Positions 8,627 through 14,211 of a stretch of 27,665 nt of DNA are shown piece by piece (the first letter of the stretch is position 1; every line of letters begins with the position of its first letter). The DNA comes from Candidatus Delongbacteria bacterium (GTDB lineage Bacteria; CAIWAD01; BS150m-G50): contig JADHUQ010000007.1 in the NCBI GenBank assembly GCA_016784425.1, positions 1-27,665 on the forward strand. Reading direction: 5' to 3'. Position numbers and translations under genes: made by a program. A model generated the notes under the pieces. The model was not told the origin of the DNA and did no database searches. It saw only the letters and a list, made by a program, of their open reading frames with translations.

Positions 8627-9625
8627 TTACTCCTGTTTCAGTTTACGTGTCATCAGATCGGTGACTTCCTGCAGGGGGTCCAACTCCTCGAACAGGATTC
8701 TGTAGACCGACTGTGAGATCGGCATATCAATGGCGTAGCGTTGTCGCAGATCGTTGACCGACCGGGTGGTTTTCACCCCTTCGGCCACCATCTGCATGGT
8801 TTCAAGTATCTGGGGCAGTTTGAGACCCTTGCCGATCTCCTCGCCGACGAAACGATTGCGGGAGTGGCGGCTCATGCAGGTAGTGATCAGGTCACCCATA
8901 CCGGAAAGCCCGAAGAAGGTGTCCGGATGCGCACCCATTCTGTTGCCAAGGCGGCTTATTTCAACCAGACCGCGGTTGAGCAACGCTCCCTTGGTATTAT
9001 CGCCGAAACCGAGGCCATCACAGATGCCGGCGGCAAGGGCGATGACATTCTTGACGGAGCCGCCTACCTCAACCCCGCAGAGATCGTCGTTGGTATAGAC
9101 CCGGAAGTACTCATTGGAGAAGGCCTCCTGTATGGCACTCGCAGCCTCCATCTGCAGGGCGCTGGCTACGACCGTGGTGGGAATGTGGCGTGAAACTTCC
9201 TCGGCGTGGGAAGGTCCCGAGAGACAGACATAGTTTGCCCGGGGCAAAGCGGGGAAAACCTCCCCCACAACCTGCGACATCCGTAGCAGTGTTTTCTCTT
9301 CGATACCTTTGGCAACTCCCACCAGTAGCGGTTCCCAATCGACGAATTTATTGAGGCGCCCGGCCATGGTCCGCACGGCGTGTGACGGCACCGCCAGCAG
9401 AATTATCTCTGCGTCCTGGACTACTGACGGCAGATCGTTACTGACCGGCATCTCCGGCGGCAGGAAAACTCCCGGGAGAACCGTCACTTCGAGATCACCC
9501 GATTCGTACTTCGCAATTTCCTGCTCCAGGTATTCCCAGAGACGCACCTGATGACCTTTCTCATGCAGCATGATGGCCAGAGTAGCGCCGAAACTGCCGC
9601 CACCGATTACAGCGATTTTCTTCAT
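8627..9625 (-). CDS. gpsA: Glycerol-3-phosphate dehydrogenase (NAD(P)+)
   Basis: GpsA reduces dihydroxyacetone phosphate to sn-glycerol-3-phosphate, the backbone of phospholipids. The 332 residues start with the Rossmann motif IAVIGGGSFGATLA (4-17). Lys106 lies in VGVAKGIE. The substrate-binding stretch GGSVKNVIALAAGICDGL holds Lys192, and FGDNTKGALLNRG follows. All match the family. Its ATG overlaps the plsY TGA as ATGA, so the enzyme making glycerol-3-phosphate is coupled to the acyltransferase that uses it. Confidence 0.97.
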   Translation of the reverse strand: MKKIAVIGGGSFGATLAIMLHEKGHQVRLWEYLEQEIAKYESGDLEVTVLPGVFLPPEMPVSNDLPSVVQDAEIILLAVPSHAVRTMAGRLNKFVDWEPLLVGVAKGIEEKTLLRMSQVVGEVFPALPRANYVCLSGPSHAEEVSRHIPTTVVASALQMEAASAIQEAFSNEYFRVYTNDDLCGVEVGGSVKNVIALAAGICDGLGFGDNTKGALLNRGLVEISRLGNRMGAHPDTFFGLSGMGDLITTCMSRHSRNRFVGEEIGKGLKLPQILETMQMVAEGVKTTRSVNDLRQRYAIDMPISQSVYRILFEELDPLQEVTDLMTRKLKQE

Positions 9626-10326
9626 GAGTTGCTCTCCTCCTCCGGTCCGTCAACCATCTCGGTGACAGTCCTGTCCACTAATTCATCATCCGGCCCGGCG
9701 GCAGTTTTCCGTCCCAGGCGATTCTCTTCGCCACGGAGCCAGCGGCCAATGTTAGCCCGATGCAGTACTATCAGCAGCAGGCCACAGGCGACGGCAAATA
9801 CACGAAGACTGATGACACCTGCGGGTGTGAAGATCAGCACCAGCAAAGCGTAAACAATACCCCCACTCATCGAAGCCAGAAACATAAAGCGGGTGGAAAT
9901 CAGAATGACACCAAAAACCAGCAGGACGCCGAGAATCACCCAGAGCGGCTGGGTGATTGCGATAGCGACACCCGCTGCGGTGGCAACACCTTTACCACCC
10001 CGAAAACGGGCAAACAGGGGGAAAACATGCCCCAGGATGGCGGCAACCCCACCTATAACCCCGCTGCTGCCAGGATCGCCGACCAGCAGCTCGACCGGTA
10101 GTAACAGCGGCAGGAGTGCCCCCGCTACAAAGCCCTTACAGGCATCAACCAGTATTACGGAGAGACCCCAACCCCAGCCCAGCACCCGGCTGACATTGGT
10201 CCCGCCGGCATTGCCTGACCCGAAATCGCGGATATCAACCCGTTTAACGGCTCTTACCAACAGGATACTGGTTGGAAATGATCCGATGAGATAGGCGATA
10301 ATAATCAACAGGGTCAGGTGCAGCAT
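9622..10326 (-). CDS. plsY: Glycerol-3-phosphate acyltransferase PlsY
   Basis: PlsY is an integral inner-membrane enzyme. It transfers an acyl chain from acyl-phosphate to glycerol-3-phosphate, forming lysophosphatidic acid. The 234 residues show several hydrophobic spans (about 1-25, 50-78, 84-102, 115-160 and 165-187). The three signature segments are visible: DFGSGNAGGTNVSRVLG (about 34-50), GHVFPLFARFRGGKGVAT (about 99-116) and HRANIGRWLRGEE near 188-200. The C-terminal tail of about 35 residues is acidic and longer than in most homologues. It is the first gene of the housekeeping run and probably has its own promoter upstream. PlsX, which makes the acyl-phosphate donor, is not in the window. 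Confidence 0.96.
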   Translation of the reverse strand: MLHLTLLIIIAYLIGSFPTSILLVRAVKRVDIRDFGSGNAGGTNVSRVLGWGWGLSVILVDACKGFVAGALLPLLLPVELLVGDPGSSGVIGGVAAILGHVFPLFARFRGGKGVATAAGVAIAITQPLWVILGVLLVFGVILISTRFMFLASMSGGIVYALLVLIFTPAGVISLRVFAVACGLLLIVLHRANIGRWLRGEENRLGRKTAAGPDDELVDRTVTEMVDGPEEESNS

Positions 10327-10383
10327 CTTGATCCGGTAGTGTCAGGGATTCCCAGGGAAACGCCCGTTTCGATTCACATATTG

Positions 10384-10419
10384 GAGTACTAAACTACTCT
10401 GGAGGGGAGGGAAAGTCAA
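10384..10419 (-). promoter_or_regulatory. Candidate plsY promoter overlapped by a palindromic operator-like site
   Basis: On the minus strand a -35-like TTGACT (plus 10414-10419) lies 17 bases before a weak -10-like TAGTTT (plus 10391-10396). The -10 element is inside a perfect palindrome GAGTA-N6-TACTC (10384-10399). The start codon of plsY is about 60 bases further downstream. The MerR-type regulator gene ends just upstream (10461), so it is a natural candidate to bind here. The -10 match is poor, and the regulatory link is inference. Confidence 0.35.
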
Positions 10420-10460
10420 CCACCGTACCCTGTCATTGACTACCTTCTGCCGGCCCGTTT

Positions 10461-10886
10461 CTAGCGGGATTTTTGCGGTGGCAATAGAGAGCTGATGTCA
10501 GCGTAGTCTTCGATCCGGGCGTAGACTTCGCAGAGACGACACTCCTGCTCCGGCACCCGGCGGACCATGGTCAGAATCCAGCAGGGCTGCAGGAAATCCT
10601 GTTTCCCCTCGCAAACCGCGTCGATCTGGCCACGCTTTTTGCAGCTGGGAAAACTCCAGCAGGGAATCAGAGCTGCCAGACGAAGAACATCATTACAGGT
10701 TTTACCCTTCCTTAGCAGTTCCCGTATGCTGCGAATCTTCTGGAGATCGTTATCGGTATACCAGCGTCTGCCCGATTTTGCGATATAGGGGATCAGGAGA
10801 CCCTCTTTCTCGTACAGACGAATATCATTGATCGAAACACCAGTCAGACGAAATGCTGACTGAATAGCATGCAAATCCTCAGTCAT
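10461..10886 (-). CDS. MerR-type transcriptional regulator with a cysteine-rich (two-CW-like) C-terminal module
   Basis: A 141-residue protein. Residues about 9-70 look like a MerR winged helix (VSINDIRLYEKEGLLIPYIAK, GRRWYTDNDLQKIRSIRELLRKG). The C-terminal half carries six cysteines: Cys76-Trp77, Cys82, Cys92, Cys102-Trp103, Cys116 and Cys119. The pattern CW-x4-C-x9-C-x9-CW-x12-CxxCxVY resembles the two-CW modules known from deltaproteobacterial proteins, suggesting a metal or Fe-S site. It differs from the SoxR cluster pattern. The gene ends a run of thioredoxin and flavin oxidoreductase genes, so redox or metal sensing is plausible but unproven. There is no terminator between it and plsY; the small hairpin at its stop lacks a T-tract. 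Confidence 0.72.
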   Translation of the reverse strand: MTEDLHAIQSAFRLTGVSINDIRLYEKEGLLIPYIAKSGRRWYTDNDLQKIRSIRELLRKGKTCNDVLRLAALIPCWSFPSCKKRGQIDAVCEGKQDFLQPCWILTMVRRVPEQECRLCEVYARIEDYADISSLLPPQKSR

Positions 10887-10927
10887 AATTCTATCTCAGG
10901 TTATTAACACCACTGATTCTGTTTTCA

Positions 10928-12214
10928 TCACTTCACACCTTTACCAGTTCTGGCCAACAACGCCACCAGGGGGTCGGTCACTGCGGAATACCGGGGATGA
11001 TAAGCCTGCTCCAGGTTATGCAGCCGGGACAATGTTACATCTGCCTGGATCCAGCCAGCCACCTGGTTGATCCTGCTTCCCACCCCCCGTACACCGATGG
11101 CATGAAAGGCCAGTATTTCACCACTTGCAGGACGATAGTCCAGACGCATAAACAGATCGCTCGCTCCCAGCCAGGGTGGCAACAGGCGAAAGTTGCCACT
11201 GACGCTGGCTACCGGCTGGCGCTCCTGCTTCAGTTGCGCGAGGGTGAACCCGGCGCGGCCGACCTCCAGACCGGCTATCTCAAGCAGGACTGCGAATACA
11301 CCGTTGTAGCGTTCCTTGCCACCGGCAGCGTTGGCACCGGCTACTTTACCCTGTCGGTTCGCGGTGGCGGCACCACCGGCACCAGCCCTGCGCCCTGCGT
11401 AACGCGGACGGGCACAGTCACCACAGGCGAAAATTCCCTCGACCTCGGTCCGGCAGGAACGATCAATCGGGATTCCCTGATCCCAGTCACGCCCGAGACG
11501 CAAACCGGCTGGCAGGTGTGGTTCCACACCGTGAGCCAACAGAGTCAGCTCCTCCCGGTTGCCGGGCGGTGCCTGCTCCTGCAGATGCAGTTCGACCTGA
11601 TGCTCTTCCAGCAGCTTCACCAACAGCAGGGAGATCTCCGGGGGGAAGGAGGCAAGCAGGGTGTCACGCGTATAAAGATGCACTTCTTTGCCCAGTGACA
11701 ACAGTGCGTCAACCAGAGTCAGACCCAGAACACCGCCACCGGAAACATTTACCCTGCGGCAGGAATTATCCCTCAACTGCCCGAGCAGTTTATCCAGCTC
11801 GTGTGGATAACGGAGAGTAAAATAACCGGTTCGGCCGGGTGGGGCGGGACGGGCTCCGGTTGCCAGCACCAGGGCGCTGTAGTCCAGCTCATACTCACTG
11901 TCCAGCAGCAGGTTACGCACCTGCAGTTTACGTCGGCCGTGGTTTATCCGCCTTGCTTCCTGCTGCAATAACACGGTTATCCCGAGTTTTTCACCCAGCT
12001 CCTGCGGGTTCCGGTGCACCAACGGCGTAATATCCGGTAGATTCCCCTTGATCACCTCCGGTAAACCGCAGCTGGCAAAAGCGTAGTATGGCATCCGTTC
12101 CAGGAGGATCACTTCACGTTTCGGATCTACCCGCCTGGCGGCAACTGCTGCTGCCATACCGGCTGCCGATGCACCGATAACAACCACCGGTCCCAGTGGT
12201 AAGGTGTGTGCCAT
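10928..12214 (-). CDS. FAD-dependent pyridine nucleotide-disulfide oxidoreductase (CoA-disulfide reductase / NADH oxidase family)
   Basis: A 428-residue flavoprotein. The N-terminal FAD motif is VVVIGASAAGMAAAVAARR (10-28). A single active-site cysteine, Cys49, lies in YYAFASCGLPEVIKG, as in CoA-disulfide reductases, NADH oxidases and NADH peroxidases. The NAD(P)H-binding motif VNVSGGGVLGLTLVDALL is near the middle. GIFACGDCARPRY is the second FAD contact. The C-terminal dimerisation domain ends with AYHPRYSAVTDPL, matching the family. The substrate cannot be told from sequence: CoA disulfide, oxygen, peroxide, persulfide or a thioredoxin are all possible. It lies 40 bases after the CPPC thioredoxin gene and 41 bases before the regulator gene, probably in one operon. 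Confidence 0.88.
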   Translation of the reverse strand: MAHTLPLGPVVVIGASAAGMAAAVAARRVDPKREVILLERMPYYAFASCGLPEVIKGNLPDITPLVHRNPQELGEKLGITVLLQQEARRINHGRRKLQVRNLLLDSEYELDYSALVLATGARPAPPGRTGYFTLRYPHELDKLLGQLRDNSCRRVNVSGGGVLGLTLVDALLSLGKEVHLYTRDTLLASFPPEISLLLVKLLEEHQVELHLQEQAPPGNREELTLLAHGVEPHLPAGLRLGRDWDQGIPIDRSCRTEVEGIFACGDCARPRYAGRRAGAGGAATANRQGKVAGANAAGGKERYNGVFAVLLEIAGLEVGRAGFTLAQLKQERQPVASVSGNFRLLPPWLGASDLFMRLDYRPASGEILAFHAIGVRGVGSRINQVAGWIQADVTLSRLHNLEQAYHPRYSAVTDPLVALLARTGKGVK

Positions 12215-12254
12215 ACCCTTCCCAGATTAATCATGTACCAGCAGGAGACACCTG

Positions 12255-12614
12255 TCAGACATACGCTTTTACTTGAGCAGTAAGCTGATCGAGGGGCAGC
12301 AAACCGGTAACTCGATTCACCATCCTGCCGTTGCGAAAGATCAATACGGTCGGGACCGACTGAATAGCAAAAGCGCCAGCGTGCTGACTGGCATAGGCAA
12401 CGTTGGCTTTGGTCACCCTGATTTCTTCGGGCAGTTGCTTTTGCAGTTCACGGACGATACCTGACATTACCCGGCAGGGAGGACAGGTATCTGAATAGAA
12501 CTGCAACAACAGCGGCTTCTCCACACTGTCCGCAATAGCGGCATCGATTGTACTGTCGTCCAGCTCTTCCGGACGGGTGGTACTACCGCCAAATATCTTA
12601 TTAAGCAGTCCCAT
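12255..12614 (-). CDS. Thioredoxin-like protein with a CPPC active site
   Basis: A 119-residue cytoplasmic thioredoxin-fold protein. An N-terminal extension of about 20 residues (MGLLNKIFGGSTTRPEEL) precedes the fold. The active site is DTCPPCRVM with Cys44 and Cys47, and the cis-proline loop reads SVPTVLIF. The CPPC motif, in place of CGPC, usually shifts the redox potential. The start TGATG overlaps the stop of the upstream thioredoxin gene by one base, with GGAGACC just before, so the two are translationally coupled. I see no signal peptide. Its partner is unknown; the flavoprotein encoded 40 bases downstream is a candidate. Confidence 0.88.
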   Translation of the reverse strand: MGLLNKIFGGSTTRPEELDDSTIDAAIADSVEKPLLLQFYSDTCPPCRVMSGIVRELQKQLPEEIRVTKANVAYASQHAGAFAIQSVPTVLIFRNGRMVNRVTGLLPLDQLTAQVKAYV

Positions 12615-12934
12615 CAGGTCTCCAGCTGTTTGTTTATCATCTCTTCCAGAAACTGCCGGGGACGCACACCGACGACTCTCTCCACAGGCTCCCCCTTTTT
12701 AAAGAGGATCAGGGTGGGAATACCACGGATACCAAACTGACCTGGTAGCTGCATATTCTCGTCTGTGTTCAGTTTGCATATCTTCAATTTATCACCGAAA
12801 TGCACGTCAAGTTCTTCCAGCAGAGGGGCGAGAGCACGACAGGGGGCGCACCAGGGTGCCCAGAAATCCACCAGCACCACTCCCTCTGCTTTGAGCACCA
12901 TTTCTTCAAATGTGGCTTCAGTTACTTCGTTCAT
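12614..12934 (-). CDS. trxA: Thioredoxin
   Basis: A 106-residue thioredoxin with the active site FWAPWCAPCRALAP (Cys29, Cys32) and the cis-proline segment IRGIPTLILFKKG (Pro73). WCAPC replaces the classical WCGPC, as in some bacterial thioredoxins. It reduces protein disulfides in the cytoplasm. It is the first gene of the minus-strand redox run and faces a 1.28 kb gene-free region. No strong promoter is obvious upstream; TTGTGT-N17-TACAGA is the best weak match, close to the start. The Shine-Dalgarno is also weak. The symbol is used for the family; which thioredoxin is the main one in the cell is unknown. Confidence 0.9.
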   Translation of the reverse strand: MNEVTEATFEEMVLKAEGVVLVDFWAPWCAPCRALAPLLEELDVHFGDKLKICKLNTDENMQLPGQFGIRGIPTLILFKKGEPVERVVGVRPRQFLEEMINKQLET

Positions 12935-13021
12935 ATCTTGAACCCCATTCTGTAAATACTGTTCTTTTTTTACACAATCGACTCAGGTGGGCAATTGATC
13001 CACTGCTAAGGTGCTGTTAAG

Positions 13022-13067
13022 GCAGGATAAAGGTAATCTTTCCCCCACCATCCTGCAAGATTTTTTT
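13022..13067 (+). other. Stem-loop followed by seven Ts
   Basis: GCAGGAT (13022-13028) pairs with ATCCTGC (13050-13056). An inner GGT/ACC pair is offset by a bulge, and TTTTTTT starts four bases after the stem. It resembles a plus-strand terminator, but no plus-strand gene lies to its left and the T-tract is offset. It may instead be a structure in the leader region upstream of trxA. Confidence 0.3.
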
Positions 13068-13140
13068 AGCTTTCGAATATTGTCCGAAAATTGACATAAT
13101 TGAACAATTCACCCAATATATCCACCCACTTACAACAAAT

Positions 13141-13170
13141 TTTACACTCTATCGTAAATAATTTTATAGT
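13141..13170 (+). promoter_or_regulatory. Candidate sigma-70-type promoter of an orphan transcript
   Basis: TTTACA (13141-13146, five of six consensus bases) and TATAGT (13165-13170, five of six) are separated by 18 bases in an AT-rich context. A short inverted repeat TTTAC-N8-GTAAA (13141-13158) overlaps the -35 element and could be an operator. The expected start is near 13177. No convincing coding sequence follows before the terminator at 13821-13852. Confidence 0.5.
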
Positions 13171-13216
13171 TATTGCTGATGAAATCGGTGGCACATTCTT
13201 TGCAGAAACCCTGGAT

Positions 13217-13233
13217 AGGGAACACTGTTCCCT
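13217..13233. repeat. Perfect 17-base palindrome
   Basis: AGGGAACA, one central C, then TGTTCCCT. With a one-base centre it cannot form a good hairpin loop and looks more like a binding site for a dimeric protein. It lies about 40 bases after the expected start of the orphan transcript, a position suited to repression. Confidence 0.5.
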
Positions 13234-13704
13234 GAAGCGACTTGATTTTGCCTTGATGCGGTATGATTCACTCCATGGTAAAATCAGCATCACAAGGTTC
13301 AACCAGGTTTGAGCCGCGTTCAACTCTGCTTTCCGCGTAAACATGGACAGAGACCGTGGAAGCAGTGGCGTTGCTTGATTCATGTGACCTTACCTCAAGC
13401 CTTTTTGCTGCTGATGTGTTGGAGGCCCTCCGTTCACGGCATTAATTCTACTGGTCTATCTGGTACTGATCCGCAGTGGCGGCATCGGTGTATCACCAGC
13501 TTCTTCAGCGGAGGTGCGCAGCTGCGTCAAAGCAGTATGTCATTTCTGGATCAGCGCGGCAGCTCCGACCTGATGTGCCGTCGCCAGGTAAGAGGAAGGA
13601 GAGTTTACAGAACAAAAAACCCCTGTCAGCGTGCATTCTGATATGTATTTCCGGCAACAGCTCTTTCTGTTTGCTCGGCAAATACCCGGAAGTGATGATG
13701 GTCG

Positions 13705-13723
13705 AATGTCAAGCATTGACATT
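13705..13723. repeat. Perfect 19-base hairpin-forming palindrome
   Basis: AATGTCAA (13705-13712) and TTGACATT (13716-13723) flank GCA. It lies inside the candidate transcript, about 100 bases before its terminator. Confidence 0.5.
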
Positions 13724-13727
13724 TTCA

Positions 13728-13790
13728 CCTGAAGTGTTGCCCCTGAATCGAAGTCTTACTGATACGAGACCAATGGCTTCGAACAGGGCA
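13728..13790 (+). repeat. Diverged copy of the 13938-14060 repeat
   Basis: CCTGAAGTGTTGCC here matches CCTGAAGCGTTGCC at 13938 with one change. ATGGCTTCGAAC (13773-13784) recurs exactly at 14043-14054, each followed by a similar GGGCAA or CGGCAA. The order of the two blocks is the same in both copies, which suggests an old duplication or a dispersed repeat family. The blocks are 45 bases apart here and about 100 there. Confidence 0.4.
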
Positions 13791-13820
13791 AAGCTGGAAC
13801 ATCACTGAGTATTACTATTT

Positions 13821-13852
13821 CACCCCGGTCTGTTGATCGGGGTGTTTTTTTT
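13821..13852 (+). terminator. Strong intrinsic terminator, plus strand
   Basis: CACCCCG (13821-13827) pairs with CGGGGTG (13838-13844). A G-T wobble and two further pairs extend this to a ten-base-pair stem with the tetraloop TGTT. Eight Ts follow (13845-13852). It must end a plus-strand transcript, but there is no recognised plus-strand gene to its left in the window. It also insulates hisC. Confidence 0.85.
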
Positions 13853-13873
13853 CAGCTTTCAGAACTCTGCAGT

Positions 13874-13929
13874 ATAGTATTTCCCAAAAAGAATTTCGCG
13901 TTCAAATTGCACAGGAGAGGAAATACTAT
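13874..13929. repeat. Perfect 11-base inverted repeat with 34-base spacing
   Basis: ATAGTATTTCC (13874-13884) and GGAAATACTAT (13919-13929) are exact reverse complements. Related octamers (AATACTAT / ATAGTATT) form a second inverted repeat upstream of addB at 22908-22950. It may be a regulatory site pair or the termini of a very small element. Confidence 0.55.
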
Positions 13930-13937
13930 TACCCGAG

Positions 13938-13983
13938 CCTGAAGCGTTGCCACCCTGAAGCGTTGCCACCCTGAAGCGTTGCC
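13938..13983 (+). repeat. 16-base tandem repeat, almost three copies
   Basis: CCTGAAGCGTTGCCAC occurs at 13938-13953 and 13954-13969, then as 14 bases at 13970-13983. A partial match (CCTGAAGCG) occurs alone at 13231-13239. There are no spacers, so it is not a CRISPR array. Confidence 0.85.
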
Positions 13984-13993
13984 TGCGGCAACG
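13977..13993 (+). repeat. Perfect hairpin at the end of the tandem repeat
   Basis: CGTTGCC (13977-13983), TGC, GGCAACG (13987-13993). The seven-base-pair, three-base-loop hairpin uses the end of the last tandem copy as its left arm. The layout resembles REP-like palindromic units. Confidence 0.6.
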
Positions 13994-14151
13994 AGATGAA
14001 AGCGAAGCCTTGGCAGGTGAGGGCTTTTCTCAAAAAGTCGCGATGGCTTCGAACGCGGCAACGAAGCAAGACAGACTGTAAGCAAACGTCAATTCTTTGT
14101 GGGAATCGGTATAAATCACCCTGTAAGATATCCGACCTGACACAGATTTCA

Positions 14152-14180
14152 TTGAATTGTTCGCAGTGCACAGCTAATTT
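14152..14180 (+). promoter_or_regulatory. Weak candidate promoter of hisC
   Basis: TTGAAT (14152-14157) and TAATTT (14175-14180) are 17 bases apart, 32 bases before the GTG start. The matches are four of six and three of six. A TATAAAT at 14110-14116 is a better -10 but has no good -35 partner. Confidence 0.3.
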
Positions 14181-14211
14181 GCTTCTAAGAAAGCCGACAA
14201 CTGGAGCAGCT

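Larger units (their letters stand above)
13177..13852 (+). ncRNA. Candidate noncoding transcript of about 675 bases, function unknown
   Basis: The segment is framed by a good promoter (13141-13170) and the strongest intrinsic terminator of the window (13821-13852), both on the plus strand. In between, the open frames at 13309-13641 and 13476-13808 give compositions rich in Arg, Cys, Trp and Ser, with no recognisable motif. It contains perfect palindromes at 13217-13233 (AGGGAACA-C-TGTTCCCT) and 13705-13723 (AATGTCAA-GCA-TTGACATT). I found no match by eye to tmRNA, RNase P RNA, SRP RNA, 6S RNA, tRNA or rRNA signatures. The call rests only on the flanking signals. A degraded gene or an unrecognised short protein gene are alternatives. 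Confidence 0.25.
12935..14211. other. 1.28 kb region without a convincing gene, rich in palindromes and repeats
   Basis: This stretch separates the minus-strand trxA from the plus-strand hisC. Several open frames of 60-143 codons cross it, but none gives a recognisable or protein-like product. From left to right it holds a hairpin at 13022-13056, an AT-rich segment with a good plus-strand promoter (13141-13170), and palindromes at 13217-13233 and 13705-13723. A strong plus-strand terminator (13821-13852), an 11-base inverted repeat (13874-13929), a 16-base tandem repeat (13938-13983) and a candidate hisC promoter (14152-14180) follow. A 41-codon minus-strand frame (13142-13267) has a protein-like zinc-knuckle flavour and might be a gene remnant. 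Confidence 0.7.

Noticed and set aside
10454..10468. CCCG/CGGG hairpin at the regulator stop codon as terminator
   Set aside because: Four-base stem and no T-tract.
13066..13383. 105-codon minus-strand frame with a fair Shine-Dalgarno
   Set aside because: The product has no recognisable domain and its parts look like shifted frames; not supported as a gene.
13581..13616. GGTAAGAG and TTTACAGAAC as parts of RNase P RNA
   Set aside because: The obligatory 5' core (GAGGAAAGTCC type) and the long-range pairing arrangement are missing.
13309..13808. Two overlapping 110-codon plus-strand frames inside the orphan transcript
   Set aside because: Arg-, Cys-, Ser- and Trp-rich products without motifs or good ribosome binding sites.
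13829..13841. CTGTTGATCGGG shared with 23285-23296
   Set aside because: A single 12-base match, in one case inside a terminator loop; could be chance and has no further context.
13938..13983. Tandem repeat as a CRISPR array
   Set aside because: Copies are only 16 bases, directly adjacent, with no spacers and no cas genes.
13996..14211. 72-codon upstream extension of hisC
   Set aside because: It translates repeat DNA, is unlike HisC, and the GTG at 14212 has a well-spaced GGAG.
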